A DNA stretch of 62,744 bases from NCBI GenBank assembly GCA_003229305.1, contig QIDH01000072.1, forward strand, positions 1 through 62,744, written 5' to 3'. How positions within the stretch are numbered: the stretch's first letter is position 1; each line of letters begins with the position of its first letter. The translations under genes were made by a program, and so were the position numbers. Shown piece after piece: positions 45,242 to 52,961 of the stretch. The stretch comes from Acidimicrobiia bacterium (GTDB lineage Bacteria; Actinomycetota; Acidimicrobiia; Spongiisociales; Spongiisociaceae). The notes below the pieces were generated by a model. That model ran no database searches. It had not been told where the DNA came from and was given only the letters and a program-made list of their open reading frames with translations.

Positions 45242-45282
45242 CAGAGGGGCCCACCACCCCCTCGCGATGGCGGGCCCCTCTG
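45242..45282. terminator. Bidirectional terminator-like hairpin
   Basis: CAGAGGGGCCC (45242-45252) and GGGCCCCTCTG (45272-45282) form a perfect 11-bp stem with a 19-nt loop, between the convergent sulfatase and secreted-protein genes. There is no T-run on either side. Confidence 0.6.
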
Positions 45283-45288
45283 ATCTGG

Positions 45289-45888
45289 CTAGGCGCCGGG
45301 TGAGGTATCGGTGCCGGCCGAGGCTCCCTGCCCGAACTCTCGTACCCTGGAGGCAAACTCCGGATGGTCGATCTTCAAGTCGCCGTTGACAAGATCAGTG
45401 GCAACCTGCTCTGCCTTGACAAGCCGCTCGTCTGCGACCTCTTGGGTGATGCGCCCGTCTTCGACGGCGGCGGCGAGACGCACTTCGGCCTTGGCTACCA
45501 AAGCGTCGATCACGGCTTGTGGATCGACACCGTTCGCCTCAGCCACTTCGGCGATGGTGGATCCGTCGACGAGTTGAGTGACCAATTCGCTGGGCGGGAT
45601 TCCAATCACCTCGGCCGCCACGGCGAAGCCGTGCCTGGCAGGATGCCGCTCTCTTCGATCCCCGTCAAAGTTCTCGGCGAGTTTCTCGATGACTGCGTCC
45701 GCCTGATCTTGGGTGAGTACACCCTCGTCTACGAGCTCTTCGAGCGCCGCCCGTAGTGGACGGTCACGCCGAACAGACGACAGCTCAGACTCCTGGGCGG
45801 TAGCCGGGTCGGCGGTGACACCGACCATCATGATGCCGCCTCCGACGAGTACGGCTGTAGCAGTAAGTGAAGCGAGGATCTTCCTCAT
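45289..45888 (-). CDS. Secreted helical protein, hypothetical
   Basis: The 199-residue product starts at ATG 45888 behind AAAGGAG (7 nt) and has a signal peptide ending near ADPATAQ. The mature protein is predicted helical, with two related helix-turn-helix-like segments. These are ALEELVDEGVLTQDQADAVI near residue 60 and VEDGRITQEVADERLVKAEQ near residue 150, with IAEVAEANGVDPQAVIDALV between. This pattern is widespread in actinobacterial exported proteins of unknown role. Confidence 0.7.
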   Translation of the reverse strand: MRKILASLTATAVLVGGGIMMVGVTADPATAQESELSSVRRDRPLRAALEELVDEGVLTQDQADAVIEKLAENFDGDRRERHPARHGFAVAAEVIGIPPSELVTQLVDGSTIAEVAEANGVDPQAVIDALVAKAEVRLAAAVEDGRITQEVADERLVKAEQVATDLVNGDLKIDHPEFASRVREFGQGASAGTDTSPGA

Positions 45889-46013
45889 TCTTGGCTCCTT
45901 TCGGTGAAGGCCAACATGAACTCTGCCCAGTCTGGTTATGGACCACCTGAACGCAGGATGAAAAGAACATGAGAGTCTCGGATCGCACGTTTGGCCTTCC
46001 GCCCTCCGCCCTC

Positions 46014-46087
46014 CCGCTTTCCGCTTTCCGCTTTCCGCTTTCCGCTTTCCGCTTTCCGCTTTCCGCTTTCCGCTTTCCGCTTTCCGC
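46014..46087. repeat. 7-bp tandem repeat array (CCGCTTT, 10 units)
   Basis: Ten perfect CCGCTTT units plus CCGC, preceded by degenerate units (CCTTCCGCCCTCCGCCCT). On the minus strand the unit is AGCGGAA, one base from the AGCGGAG unit of the array at 34221-34300. It lies upstream of the secreted helical protein gene and of the membrane protein gene on the other side, so it could affect promoter spacing. Confidence 0.9.
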
Positions 46088-46209
46088 GGCGATGGTGCGA
46101 GCAAAAACCTCACGGCTGCGCAGCGCGAAATACAGCCGCCCATTCGGGATGACTGAGCGCAGGCTTGCTCCGGCGGAAGCAGCAGACATGCCGGTACTGT
46201 GTCCGTCCA

Positions 46210-47019
46210 ATGCTGACCCACCTCGCCAGGCCAATGAACCCCCGCTACCGATCGGTGCAGGTTGGTCTCTCCGCCACATTGACCTCCTGGCTTTTCGGCC
46301 TGGGTCTCGGACTGCAACAGGGAGACGGGTTGGGCGTGGCGGCGTCAAGAGCCTCGAATTTGGCCCTATCTGCGTTTCTTGGTTGGGCGCTCGCCCGCGA
46401 ACTCGATCCAGATGACCCGTCATCAGCGACGTTGGCCGCGGTCGCGGCCCCTATTCTCACCTGGTGGGCAGGGCCGACCACGGTGGCTGCCATGGCGGCG
46501 CTGCTCATTCTGACGAGGTTGGTCGCTCGCACGACCGGCAAGGCACCAACCGGTTTTGACCAGGTGGTTCTGGTGATTCTGGGGCTGTGGGCCTCACGGA
46601 GTCTGTCCGGTTGGCTGCTCGCCCTTGGCCTGTCCTTCGCCGTCGCCCGTGACGTCCGTCTGCCGGGCTCGACGTCACGCCTTCAGCTGATCACTGCTCT
46701 CGCGATAGGCTTCGCGTCAACCATCAGCCTCGCACTTTCTACTCCTGCGCCCGACCGAGATTGGACTGTCGCCCTCCTCGCGTTCACGGCGATCGCCTTG
46801 CTCAGCGGTGCCACGCTGCGAATCACCAGACCCCCGACGTCAACCGGCGACCTGACTGGCTCACCGCTTGACGTCACCCGCATCAGGTCGGCCAGGCGTC
46901 ACGTCGTCATGCTTTGCGCGGCCGCATGTCTGGTCCTAGGCGCATCGGCAGCGGTCGGTCTGGTCCCGGCACTGGCCGCACTTGTCGCAACCCGCTCGAG
47001 GCAACAACTCACCGGCTGA
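46210..47019 (+). CDS. Hypothetical polytopic membrane protein
   Basis: About 269 residues of mainly Ala-, Leu- and Ser-rich membrane helices (seven to eight) with no recognised family motif. ATG 46210 has TACTGT (46195-46200) 9 nt upstream; ATG 46234 is an alternative. It sits directly upstream of the type VII-like genes and could be a membrane partner of that locus. That is only positional: EccD-like proteins are polytopic but I see no sequence match. Confidence 0.6.
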   Translation: MLTHLARPMNPRYRSVQVGLSATLTSWLFGLGLGLQQGDGLGVAASRASNLALSAFLGWALARELDPDDPSSATLAAVAAPILTWWAGPTTVAAMAALLILTRLVARTTGKAPTGFDQVVLVILGLWASRSLSGWLLALGLSFAVARDVRLPGSTSRLQLITALAIGFASTISLALSTPAPDRDWTVALLAFTAIALLSGATLRITRPPTSTGDLTGSPLDVTRIRSARRHVVMLCAAACLVLGASAAVGLVPALAALVATRSRQQLTG

Positions 47020-47126
47020 CAGGGAATGGCGAAGTCAACGGCACCTTGCCCATATCCTCTTGATTATCGTTAACTACTGATTTACACTCCCAACAGTCCT
47101 GAGATCACTACAGAAAGGGGCTCAAT

Positions 47127-47411
47127 ATGGCAATTCGGGGTGATGGTGATCTGATCATCCAAACCGGCTCGAACTTCGGAACCTGGAGCGGAGAGATGGA
47201 GACACTCGTTGGCAACATCTCGGCCGCAGTTGCGACGCTGCGGGAAACGTGGGAGGCGGCGGCTGCCGACCAGTTCTCCGGTCTGGTAGACGAGGCGATG
47301 CCGCCTCTTCAGAATCTCGCCAACTTCATGGCCACCAACTCGGACGGTCTCGTCAAATACGGTGAGGATCTCAATTACCTCGCCAACACCTACTACGTGA
47401 CTGCCGGCTGA
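47127..47411 (+). CDS. WXG100-like small secreted protein
   Basis: A 94-residue protein with two predicted helices around a central turn TLRETWEAAAADQF. This is the WXG100 layout with Ala in place of the Gly (W-E-A). WXG100 proteins are exported as helical hairpin dimers by type VII secretion and bind the FtsK-like EccC ATPase. A C-terminal YxxxD/E signal could be YGEDLNY. AAAGGGG lies upstream of the ATG, and the EccC-like ATPase gene is two genes downstream. Confidence 0.8.
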   Translation: MAIRGDGDLIIQTGSNFGTWSGEMETLVGNISAAVATLRETWEAAAADQFSGLVDEAMPPLQNLANFMATNSDGLVKYGEDLNYLANTYYVTAG

Positions 47412-47424
47412 GGTAAGCCGACGC

Positions 47425-47766
47425 ATGTCCGCAGAGTTCTACAGGGGCGTAGCGGCCGACTTGGATCGATATGCGGCCGAAGCGGACCACTGCGAGGTGA
47501 CCTTGGTCACACCGTGCCGGCGGCGGCTCCCTGACGTTCTGCAGGGAGCCGCCACGGTGTGGCTCGCGGCCAGGCTCGAAGAATCGGCATCGGAGATCCG
47601 GTCGGCCTCCGCAGTCATGCACACCGCCGCCATTTCGGCCAGGTCGACCGCAGCCGCGATCGAGGCAGCCGAGATTGCTGCGGCGGCCGCTGGCGCCGAA
47701 GAGGCGGCTGCCGTCGAGGCTGCTGCGGAGTCTGAGCCTCTCGCCGAACCGGCTCTGTTCTACTGA
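47425..47766 (+). CDS. Small Ala-rich helical protein of the type VII-like locus
   Basis: A 113-residue protein predicted to be almost all helix. An N-terminal part resembles a WXG100-type hairpin without the WxG turn (EFYRGVAADLDRYAAEADHC) and a C-terminal half is very rich in Ala and Glu. No family recognised. It lies 13 bp after the WXG100-like gene and 2 bp before the ATPase gene, so it is surely co-transcribed. It may be a heterodimer partner or chaperone. Confidence 0.65.
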   Translation: MSAEFYRGVAADLDRYAAEADHCEVTLVTPCRRRLPDVLQGAATVWLAARLEESASEIRSASAVMHTAAISARSTAAAIEAAEIAAAAAGAEEAAAVEAAAESEPLAEPALFY

Positions 47767-47768
47767 TC

Positions 47769-50700
47769 ATGAGGCTGTCGATCAGCGAAGGCGAGCGGCG
47801 GAACGATATCGTGGCCGCAAACCTCCACCCATCCACCCTACTGGTGGATGTGATAACACCTTTGACAGAGACGACACCAAGCCACGTCCTCGTCGAGGGA
47901 GTCGAAACGCCTGTCAACGAACCGGTGAACTCCATCCAGGAAGGTTCCGTGGTCGAGATCGGTCGCCGGGCGGTCAGCCCACCAGGCGAGATCGTGGTCG
48001 AACTGCACTCGCTCGCCGGACCATCTGCAGGAAGAGTCTGGCGACTCACATCTGGAACCTACGTGCTTGGCGACAATCGTTCTGCCTCAATCCGGCTGGC
48101 CGGCTGCCCCACATTCCAGATCGAGGTCGACGAGCAAGGGGTGGTGTCCGCACCGGGAGTTACAACAGACCCGGCATTTTGGGCGGGTCCCCACCATCTC
48201 CAATTCTCGATTCCGGAACCAAAGGTGCTCGGATCATCAACACCCCGTTGGTACTTCAACCGCCCTCCCCGCCCGCGAAGAGCGGACGATTTCGCGCCCA
48301 TCGAGGCCCCGGCTCGAACTCCAATCCAGGGTCGATCGCGTCGGCTCAGCCCCATCACCCTCACGGTCCCGGTCTTGACCGGGGTATTTCTGGCTCTCGT
48401 GTTCGGGCGGTTGCTGTTCCTCGCGTTCGCGGTGATCTCGCCGGTCATGATGCTCGGCAACGCTTGGGATGACCGCAGAAGGCGCAGGAGAGAGACTGCG
48501 GAATCAGAGGCCGCGTTTGCTGCTGAATTCGAGGAATTCGCCAATACGGTTGAACGCCATCAAACGACCCAGGTTGAACATCGATATGCCGACGCCCCGT
48601 CCCTGGCCGCGTTGGTTTCGCGGTCTGATCGAGGAGCCGTGAACCTCTGGGAACGTAGACCGGAACACGACGATTTCGCCTCGTTGGTTGTCGGTTACGG
48701 ATCGGTCAGAACGCAGATTCCGATCGCCGGCTCGGCCAATCGTGAACCTGAGGTCGAGGAGTTGCTTGCAACCAGGGCGGCGCTGTCATGCGCGCCCATT
48801 CGAGTGGAACTCGTAGAAGCGCGCACCTTGGGACTTATTGGTGATCGGATCAGATGTGCGGCGCTGGCGAGATCGGTAGTCGGACAGGCGGCCGCACTCC
48901 ACGGACCCTCGGACTTGCGAGTCGCCGTAATAACCGAGAACACGGCCAGTTGGGATTGGGCCAAGTGGTTGCCGCACACCTGTGCAAACGCGGGGACCGA
49001 CGTCCGCCTGCTCTCTGGAAGCGATACCGAGGCCAGCCACATACTCGGGTTCCTGAGGGCGGCCCCCGCTGAAGGCGAACCCGGCCCCCTGACAATTCTG
49101 GTGGTCGACGACCCTGACCTCGATGACGAGCAGCGCAAGCTCGTCACCGCCATCCTGGCCGGCACCGGGCGACCGGTGGCGGGGATAATCATCGCAGGGG
49201 AACTGGCGAGCCTTCCGTCGCGCTGCACAACCGTCATAGATCTCTCCACCGCCGGCGCGTCGATGTGGCAACCGGGACGCGCGAACCGAGTCGAACGATT
49301 CATGACCGTCGAATCCAGACCCGAGATCGCCACTCGGCTCGCAAGGAGAATGACCCACCTCGACGACCCAGAAGCGGTCCATGCCGGCGCCGGCCTACCT
49401 GACTCGGTCAATCTCCTCGCGTTGCTGGGGATGCCGAAACCGACCGTCGCTGATATCACCAAACGATGGGAAGGGCCACCACGACTGGCGACCCCGGTCG
49501 GAGAGACAGAGGGCGGATCGCTGGTGCTCGACCTGATAGCCGACGGACCCCACGGACTGCTGGCCGGGACAACCGGATCCGGCAAGAGTGAGTTCCTGAG
49601 GACACTCGTCGCAGGCCTGGCGTCTTCCGTCGATCCGGATCACCTCAACTTCGTATTGATCGACTACAAGGGCGGAGCCGCGTTCGACGTGTGCGCAGAG
49701 CTACCCCACGTCGTCGGTTTGGTGACCGACCTCGATGAGCACCTAGGCCAGCGGGCGCTGGTGTGTTTGGAAGCGGAGCTCCACTACCGCGAAGGCCGCC
49801 TGCGAGACGCAGGAACAGGTTCGATCGACGAGTTCTGGGAAGCCGGCGCCGAGATGCCGTTGCCTCGCCTGGTCGTTGTCGTCGACGAGTTCGCGACCCT
49901 GGCGGCCGAGCTGCCTGATTTCATGGACGCGCTCCTCGACATCGCCCAACGAGGCAGGAGCCTCGGGGTGCACATGCTGCTCGCCACACAGCGGCCAGCC
50001 GGGATCGTAAAGGATTCCATCAGAGCCAACACCAATCTGAGACTGTCTCTGCGGGTCCAAACTCGAGCCGATTCCACAGACGTGCTCGGCTCTCCAGATG
50101 CCGCCAAGATCTCGAGATCGCACCCAGGTCGGGGCCTTGTTCGGCTCGGACCCGGGGAGCTGATTCCGTTTCAGACTGCCATGGTCAGCGGGTATGGCGA
50201 CGGTCCTGGCCCTCTGATGCAGATCGCACCGTTCATTTTCGGCATGCAGCAACCCGAAATTCCGACCCCAACTTCGCGCCTCATCCAGCAGCGGCAGACC
50301 GACCTGGCCAGGCTGGTCGAGGCCATCAATGACGCTTTCGTCGCCAGCGATAGGCCTGACCCAAGGCGACCGTGGCCAGATCCGCTCCCAGACTCGCTCG
50401 GCCCCGACGATCTCGACGGCGATAATGCACCTTTGACCGCACCCCTTGGACTCGTCGACCTGCCGAGCATGCAACGCCAAGACACATGGTGCTGGAATCC
50501 GGTGCGGGACGGCAATTTGCTCCTGGCCGGAATGCCTGCCTCCGGTCCAGGTATTGCAGCCACGACGGCTCTCGCCGAACTCGCAAGGCGAAGTCCTCCT
50601 GACGAGCTCCACGTGTATGGGATCGACCACGGGAGCGGTGACCTCTCGACCCTCGCCTCTCTCCCGCACGTTGGCACCATCGTGCCGGCTGGTTCGATTG

Positions 50701-51791
50701 AGCGTCAGATCAGGCTCCTCGAATTCCTGCGGCGCGAGATCGAACACCGCAGGGCCTCTGGAAGGTCTGGCCCGACGATCGTTTTCGCTCTCGATGGATT
50801 GTCAGGGTTCCGCTCCTCGTTCGACGATCCAGAGCTGGTTGTGTATCGAGATCGCCTGCAAGAGCTGGTCGCCTCCGGACCGGCCAGGGGCGTCTATTCG
50901 ATCCTCACTGCCGACCAGGCCCGATCAGTACCAGGGGCGCTTGCAGGGGCGTTGCCGAACCGCCTCGTCTTTTCGCTCGCTGACCGGCTCGACTATTCGA
51001 CGCTCGGCCTAGGTACCACCCCTCCGGTGCTGGGTGTCGGGCGGGCCGTCGAGGCCAGGACCGGTCGGATGATCCAGACGATCACCGCCACTTCTACATC
51101 TATCGCCGCCGCCGCGCAATGGCCGGCGCCTTCGTTGCCGCCCGACCCCATTGCCACTCTTTCACCTGACGTCGCGCTGCCGGACATCATCGAAGCCGGC
51201 CACCTCGGCGAGACGCTGTGGGAGATTCCGCTCGGAGTCGACGATCGACTGCTCCAGCCGGTGACCGTGCCGTTCTACGAAGGTGACCATCTTTTGATTG
51301 CAGGTCCGAGGCGCTCTGGTCGGTCGACCGCGCTAGCCACCATGGCTGCGGCGGTCGCCAAGCTCGACGAATCTGTTCGGATCGTGGCCGTTGCCGGGCC
51401 GAGAAGTCCGCTGGTCGCAGACCCGAACATCGCCGTTGTCGTGTGTCCGACGGACCTCGAGAGTTTGGGCGACTTGGAAGGGCCAACGCTAGTGCTGGTC
51501 GATGACGCCGACTCGGTCGAAGACGCAGATGGCGTCCTGGCCGGCCTGCTTTGTGCGGTTGGTTCCCAAGTTCACGTGGTAGCAGCGGGCCGGTCCGACG
51601 TCATCAGATCGCTGCCCCGTCACTGGACGAGAGCGTTCCGGTCGGCGAGGCGGGGGTTCGTGCTCCAGCCGGCGGATTCCTCAGACGGGGATCTGCTCGG
51701 AGTGAGACTCCCCCGGTCCGCCGCTGTGACCACGCCTGGCCGCGGCTACCTGATCGACGGTACGCCGACCCTCGTCCAAATCGCCAGGTAG
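47769..51791 (+). CDS. Type VII secretion FtsK/SpoIIIE-type ATPase (EccC/EssC-like)
   Basis: A 1340-residue protein. The N-terminal about 190 residues are beta-rich and resemble the FHA-type domains of EssC/YukB. Two membrane helices (about 197-235) follow, then a linker and three ATPase domains. The first has intact Walker A GTTGSGKSE (about 600) and Walker B LVVVVDEFATL. The second loop is degenerate (AGMPASGPGIAAT, about 920). The third is intact-like (AGPRRSGRST, about 1177) with LVLVDDAD. One active and two altered ATPase modules are typical of EccC/EssC, which drives WXG100 export. EccB, EccD, EccE and MycP are not nearby, so this is a minimal or split system. Confidence 0.85.
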   Translation: MRLSISEGERRNDIVAANLHPSTLLVDVITPLTETTPSHVLVEGVETPVNEPVNSIQEGSVVEIGRRAVSPPGEIVVELHSLAGPSAGRVWRLTSGTYVLGDNRSASIRLAGCPTFQIEVDEQGVVSAPGVTTDPAFWAGPHHLQFSIPEPKVLGSSTPRWYFNRPPRPRRADDFAPIEAPARTPIQGRSRRLSPITLTVPVLTGVFLALVFGRLLFLAFAVISPVMMLGNAWDDRRRRRRETAESEAAFAAEFEEFANTVERHQTTQVEHRYADAPSLAALVSRSDRGAVNLWERRPEHDDFASLVVGYGSVRTQIPIAGSANREPEVEELLATRAALSCAPIRVELVEARTLGLIGDRIRCAALARSVVGQAAALHGPSDLRVAVITENTASWDWAKWLPHTCANAGTDVRLLSGSDTEASHILGFLRAAPAEGEPGPLTILVVDDPDLDDEQRKLVTAILAGTGRPVAGIIIAGELASLPSRCTTVIDLSTAGASMWQPGRANRVERFMTVESRPEIATRLARRMTHLDDPEAVHAGAGLPDSVNLLALLGMPKPTVADITKRWEGPPRLATPVGETEGGSLVLDLIADGPHGLLAGTTGSGKSEFLRTLVAGLASSVDPDHLNFVLIDYKGGAAFDVCAELPHVVGLVTDLDEHLGQRALVCLEAELHYREGRLRDAGTGSIDEFWEAGAEMPLPRLVVVVDEFATLAAELPDFMDALLDIAQRGRSLGVHMLLATQRPAGIVKDSIRANTNLRLSLRVQTRADSTDVLGSPDAAKISRSHPGRGLVRLGPGELIPFQTAMVSGYGDGPGPLMQIAPFIFGMQQPEIPTPTSRLIQQRQTDLARLVEAINDAFVASDRPDPRRPWPDPLPDSLGPDDLDGDNAPLTAPLGLVDLPSMQRQDTWCWNPVRDGNLLLAGMPASGPGIAATTALAELARRSPPDELHVYGIDHGSGDLSTLASLPHVGTIVPAGSIERQIRLLEFLRREIEHRRASGRSGPTIVFALDGLSGFRSSFDDPELVVYRDRLQELVASGPARGVYSILTADQARSVPGALAGALPNRLVFSLADRLDYSTLGLGTTPPVLGVGRAVEARTGRMIQTITATSTSIAAAAQWPAPSLPPDPIATLSPDVALPDIIEAGHLGETLWEIPLGVDDRLLQPVTVPFYEGDHLLIAGPRRSGRSTALATMAAAVAKLDESVRIVAVAGPRSPLVADPNIAVVVCPTDLESLGDLEGPTLVLVDDADSVEDADGVLAGLLCAVGSQVHVVAAGRSDVIRSLPRHWTRAFRSARRGFVLQPADSSDGDLLGVRLPRSAAVTTPGRGYLIDGTPTLVQIAR

Positions 51792-51828
51792 CTCCTAGCA
51801 TCGTGGCCCTATCGATTGGGAGCGTGTG

Positions 51829-52803
51829 GTGAAGGCACAGGTTGTTCGGCAGCTCGGCGGCATCGAGTCGTTGCAGCTCGAGGAGGTGGCATCGCCCGCC
51901 GTACGAGGAGGGCAGGTCAAGGTCGAGGTCGAAGCCGTCGGACTCAACTTTCCAGACCTCCTGATGATCCAGGGGCTCTATCAGTTCAAGCCAGATCTTC
52001 CGTTCTCGCCCGGCGCCGAAGCCTGCGGTCGAGTCATCGAAATCGGCGAAGGCGTGACGGACGTGGCGGTCGGCGATCGGGTGATGGCAGTCAACATGGC
52101 GGGAGCCATGGCCGAACATTTTCTAGCCCACGAGTACAACACATTTCGGATTCCCGATGACCTGACGGCCGAGAAGGCGGCTGCCCTTTCGATGACCTAC
52201 GGGACCACCTACCACGCTCTCGTCGATCGGGCGCGGCTGGAAGAGGGTGAGACGTTGCTCGTGACCGGCGCTTCTGGTGGGGTCGGCACCGCGGCAATCC
52301 AGATCGGAAAGGCTCTTGGAGCGCGAGTCATCGCCGCGGTATCGACGGACGCCAAGGCCCAAGTGGCGGCCTCGCTCGGCGCTGACGCGACGGTCAACTA
52401 CGGAACAGGATCGCTCAAAGACGAGGTCAAGGAACTCACCGAAGGCAAGGGCGCAGACGTCGTCTACGAGCCGGTTGGCGGAGACATCTTCCTCCAGACC
52501 CTTCGCTGCGTTGCGTGGGAAGGACGCATCCTGGTGATCGGTTTCGCCTCCGGAAAGATCCCTTCGGCCCCGATGAACCTGCCGCTGCTGAAGGGAAGTT
52601 CGATCATCGGCGTGTTCTGGGGTGGATTCACCCGCCGCGACCCAACCAAGAACCGGGCCAACTTCACCCAGATCCTGGCCTGGGCGGCAGACGGCACGAT
52701 CGACCCACACATCTCGGAAACGTTTCCATTCGACGAGGCAAAAGAGGCGCTCTCCCAACTGGCCAACCGCACCGCCACCGGCAAGGTAGTCCTCCTCCTC
52801 TGA
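51829..52803 (+). CDS. NADPH:quinone oxidoreductase (zinc-independent MDR family)
   Basis: A 324-residue medium-chain reductase with LNFPDLLMIQGLYQFKPDLP, PGAEACGRVIEIGEGV, the cofactor loop VTGASGGVGTAAIQIGKALG and ADVVYEPVGGDIF. It lacks the catalytic and structural zinc ligands, as in quinone oxidoreductases. GTG 51829 has GGGAG 6 nt upstream; GTG 51826 is possible. The long plus-strand neighbour ends 37 bp upstream. Confidence 0.88.
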   Translation: MKAQVVRQLGGIESLQLEEVASPAVRGGQVKVEVEAVGLNFPDLLMIQGLYQFKPDLPFSPGAEACGRVIEIGEGVTDVAVGDRVMAVNMAGAMAEHFLAHEYNTFRIPDDLTAEKAAALSMTYGTTYHALVDRARLEEGETLLVTGASGGVGTAAIQIGKALGARVIAAVSTDAKAQVAASLGADATVNYGTGSLKDEVKELTEGKGADVVYEPVGGDIFLQTLRCVAWEGRILVIGFASGKIPSAPMNLPLLKGSSIIGVFWGGFTRRDPTKNRANFTQILAWAADGTIDPHISETFPFDEAKEALSQLANRTATGKVVLLL

Positions 52804-52819
52804 ACCTGGGATCCCCACG

Positions 52820-52882
52820 GTCGCTATGGCGACTCTGGGAACCCTGGGTACAACCCTGGGTTCCCAGAGTCGCTATAGCGCG
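52820..52882. repeat. Long imperfect palindrome, copy 2
   Basis: Arms of 22 nt at 52822-52843 and 52859-52880 pair at 21 of 22 positions. Each begins or ends with CGCTATRGCG and contains CTCTGGGAACC. The 15-nt loop repeats CCCTGGG. It shares GTCGCTATRGCG and AACCCTGGGT with the element at 40567-40629. It sits between the convergent oxidoreductase and PEP-synthase-like genes and could act as a terminator in both directions. Confidence 0.8.
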
Positions 52883-52961
52883 CATAGTGCCCTCGGAACA
52901 GGATGGCCGCGGGACGCTCACTCTCCCCCCTTTCGTGGGCGAGGTACGGCAGAGTTATCCG

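Noticed and set aside
46014-46087. Coding repeat at the start of an extended minus-strand gene
   Set aside because: A clear ATG with AAAGGAG and signal peptide at 45888 marks the real start; the repeat is upstream of it.
49743-50747. 334-codon minus-strand frame inside the ATPase gene
   Set aside because: It is a shadow of the EccC-like ATPase with no recognisable domain.
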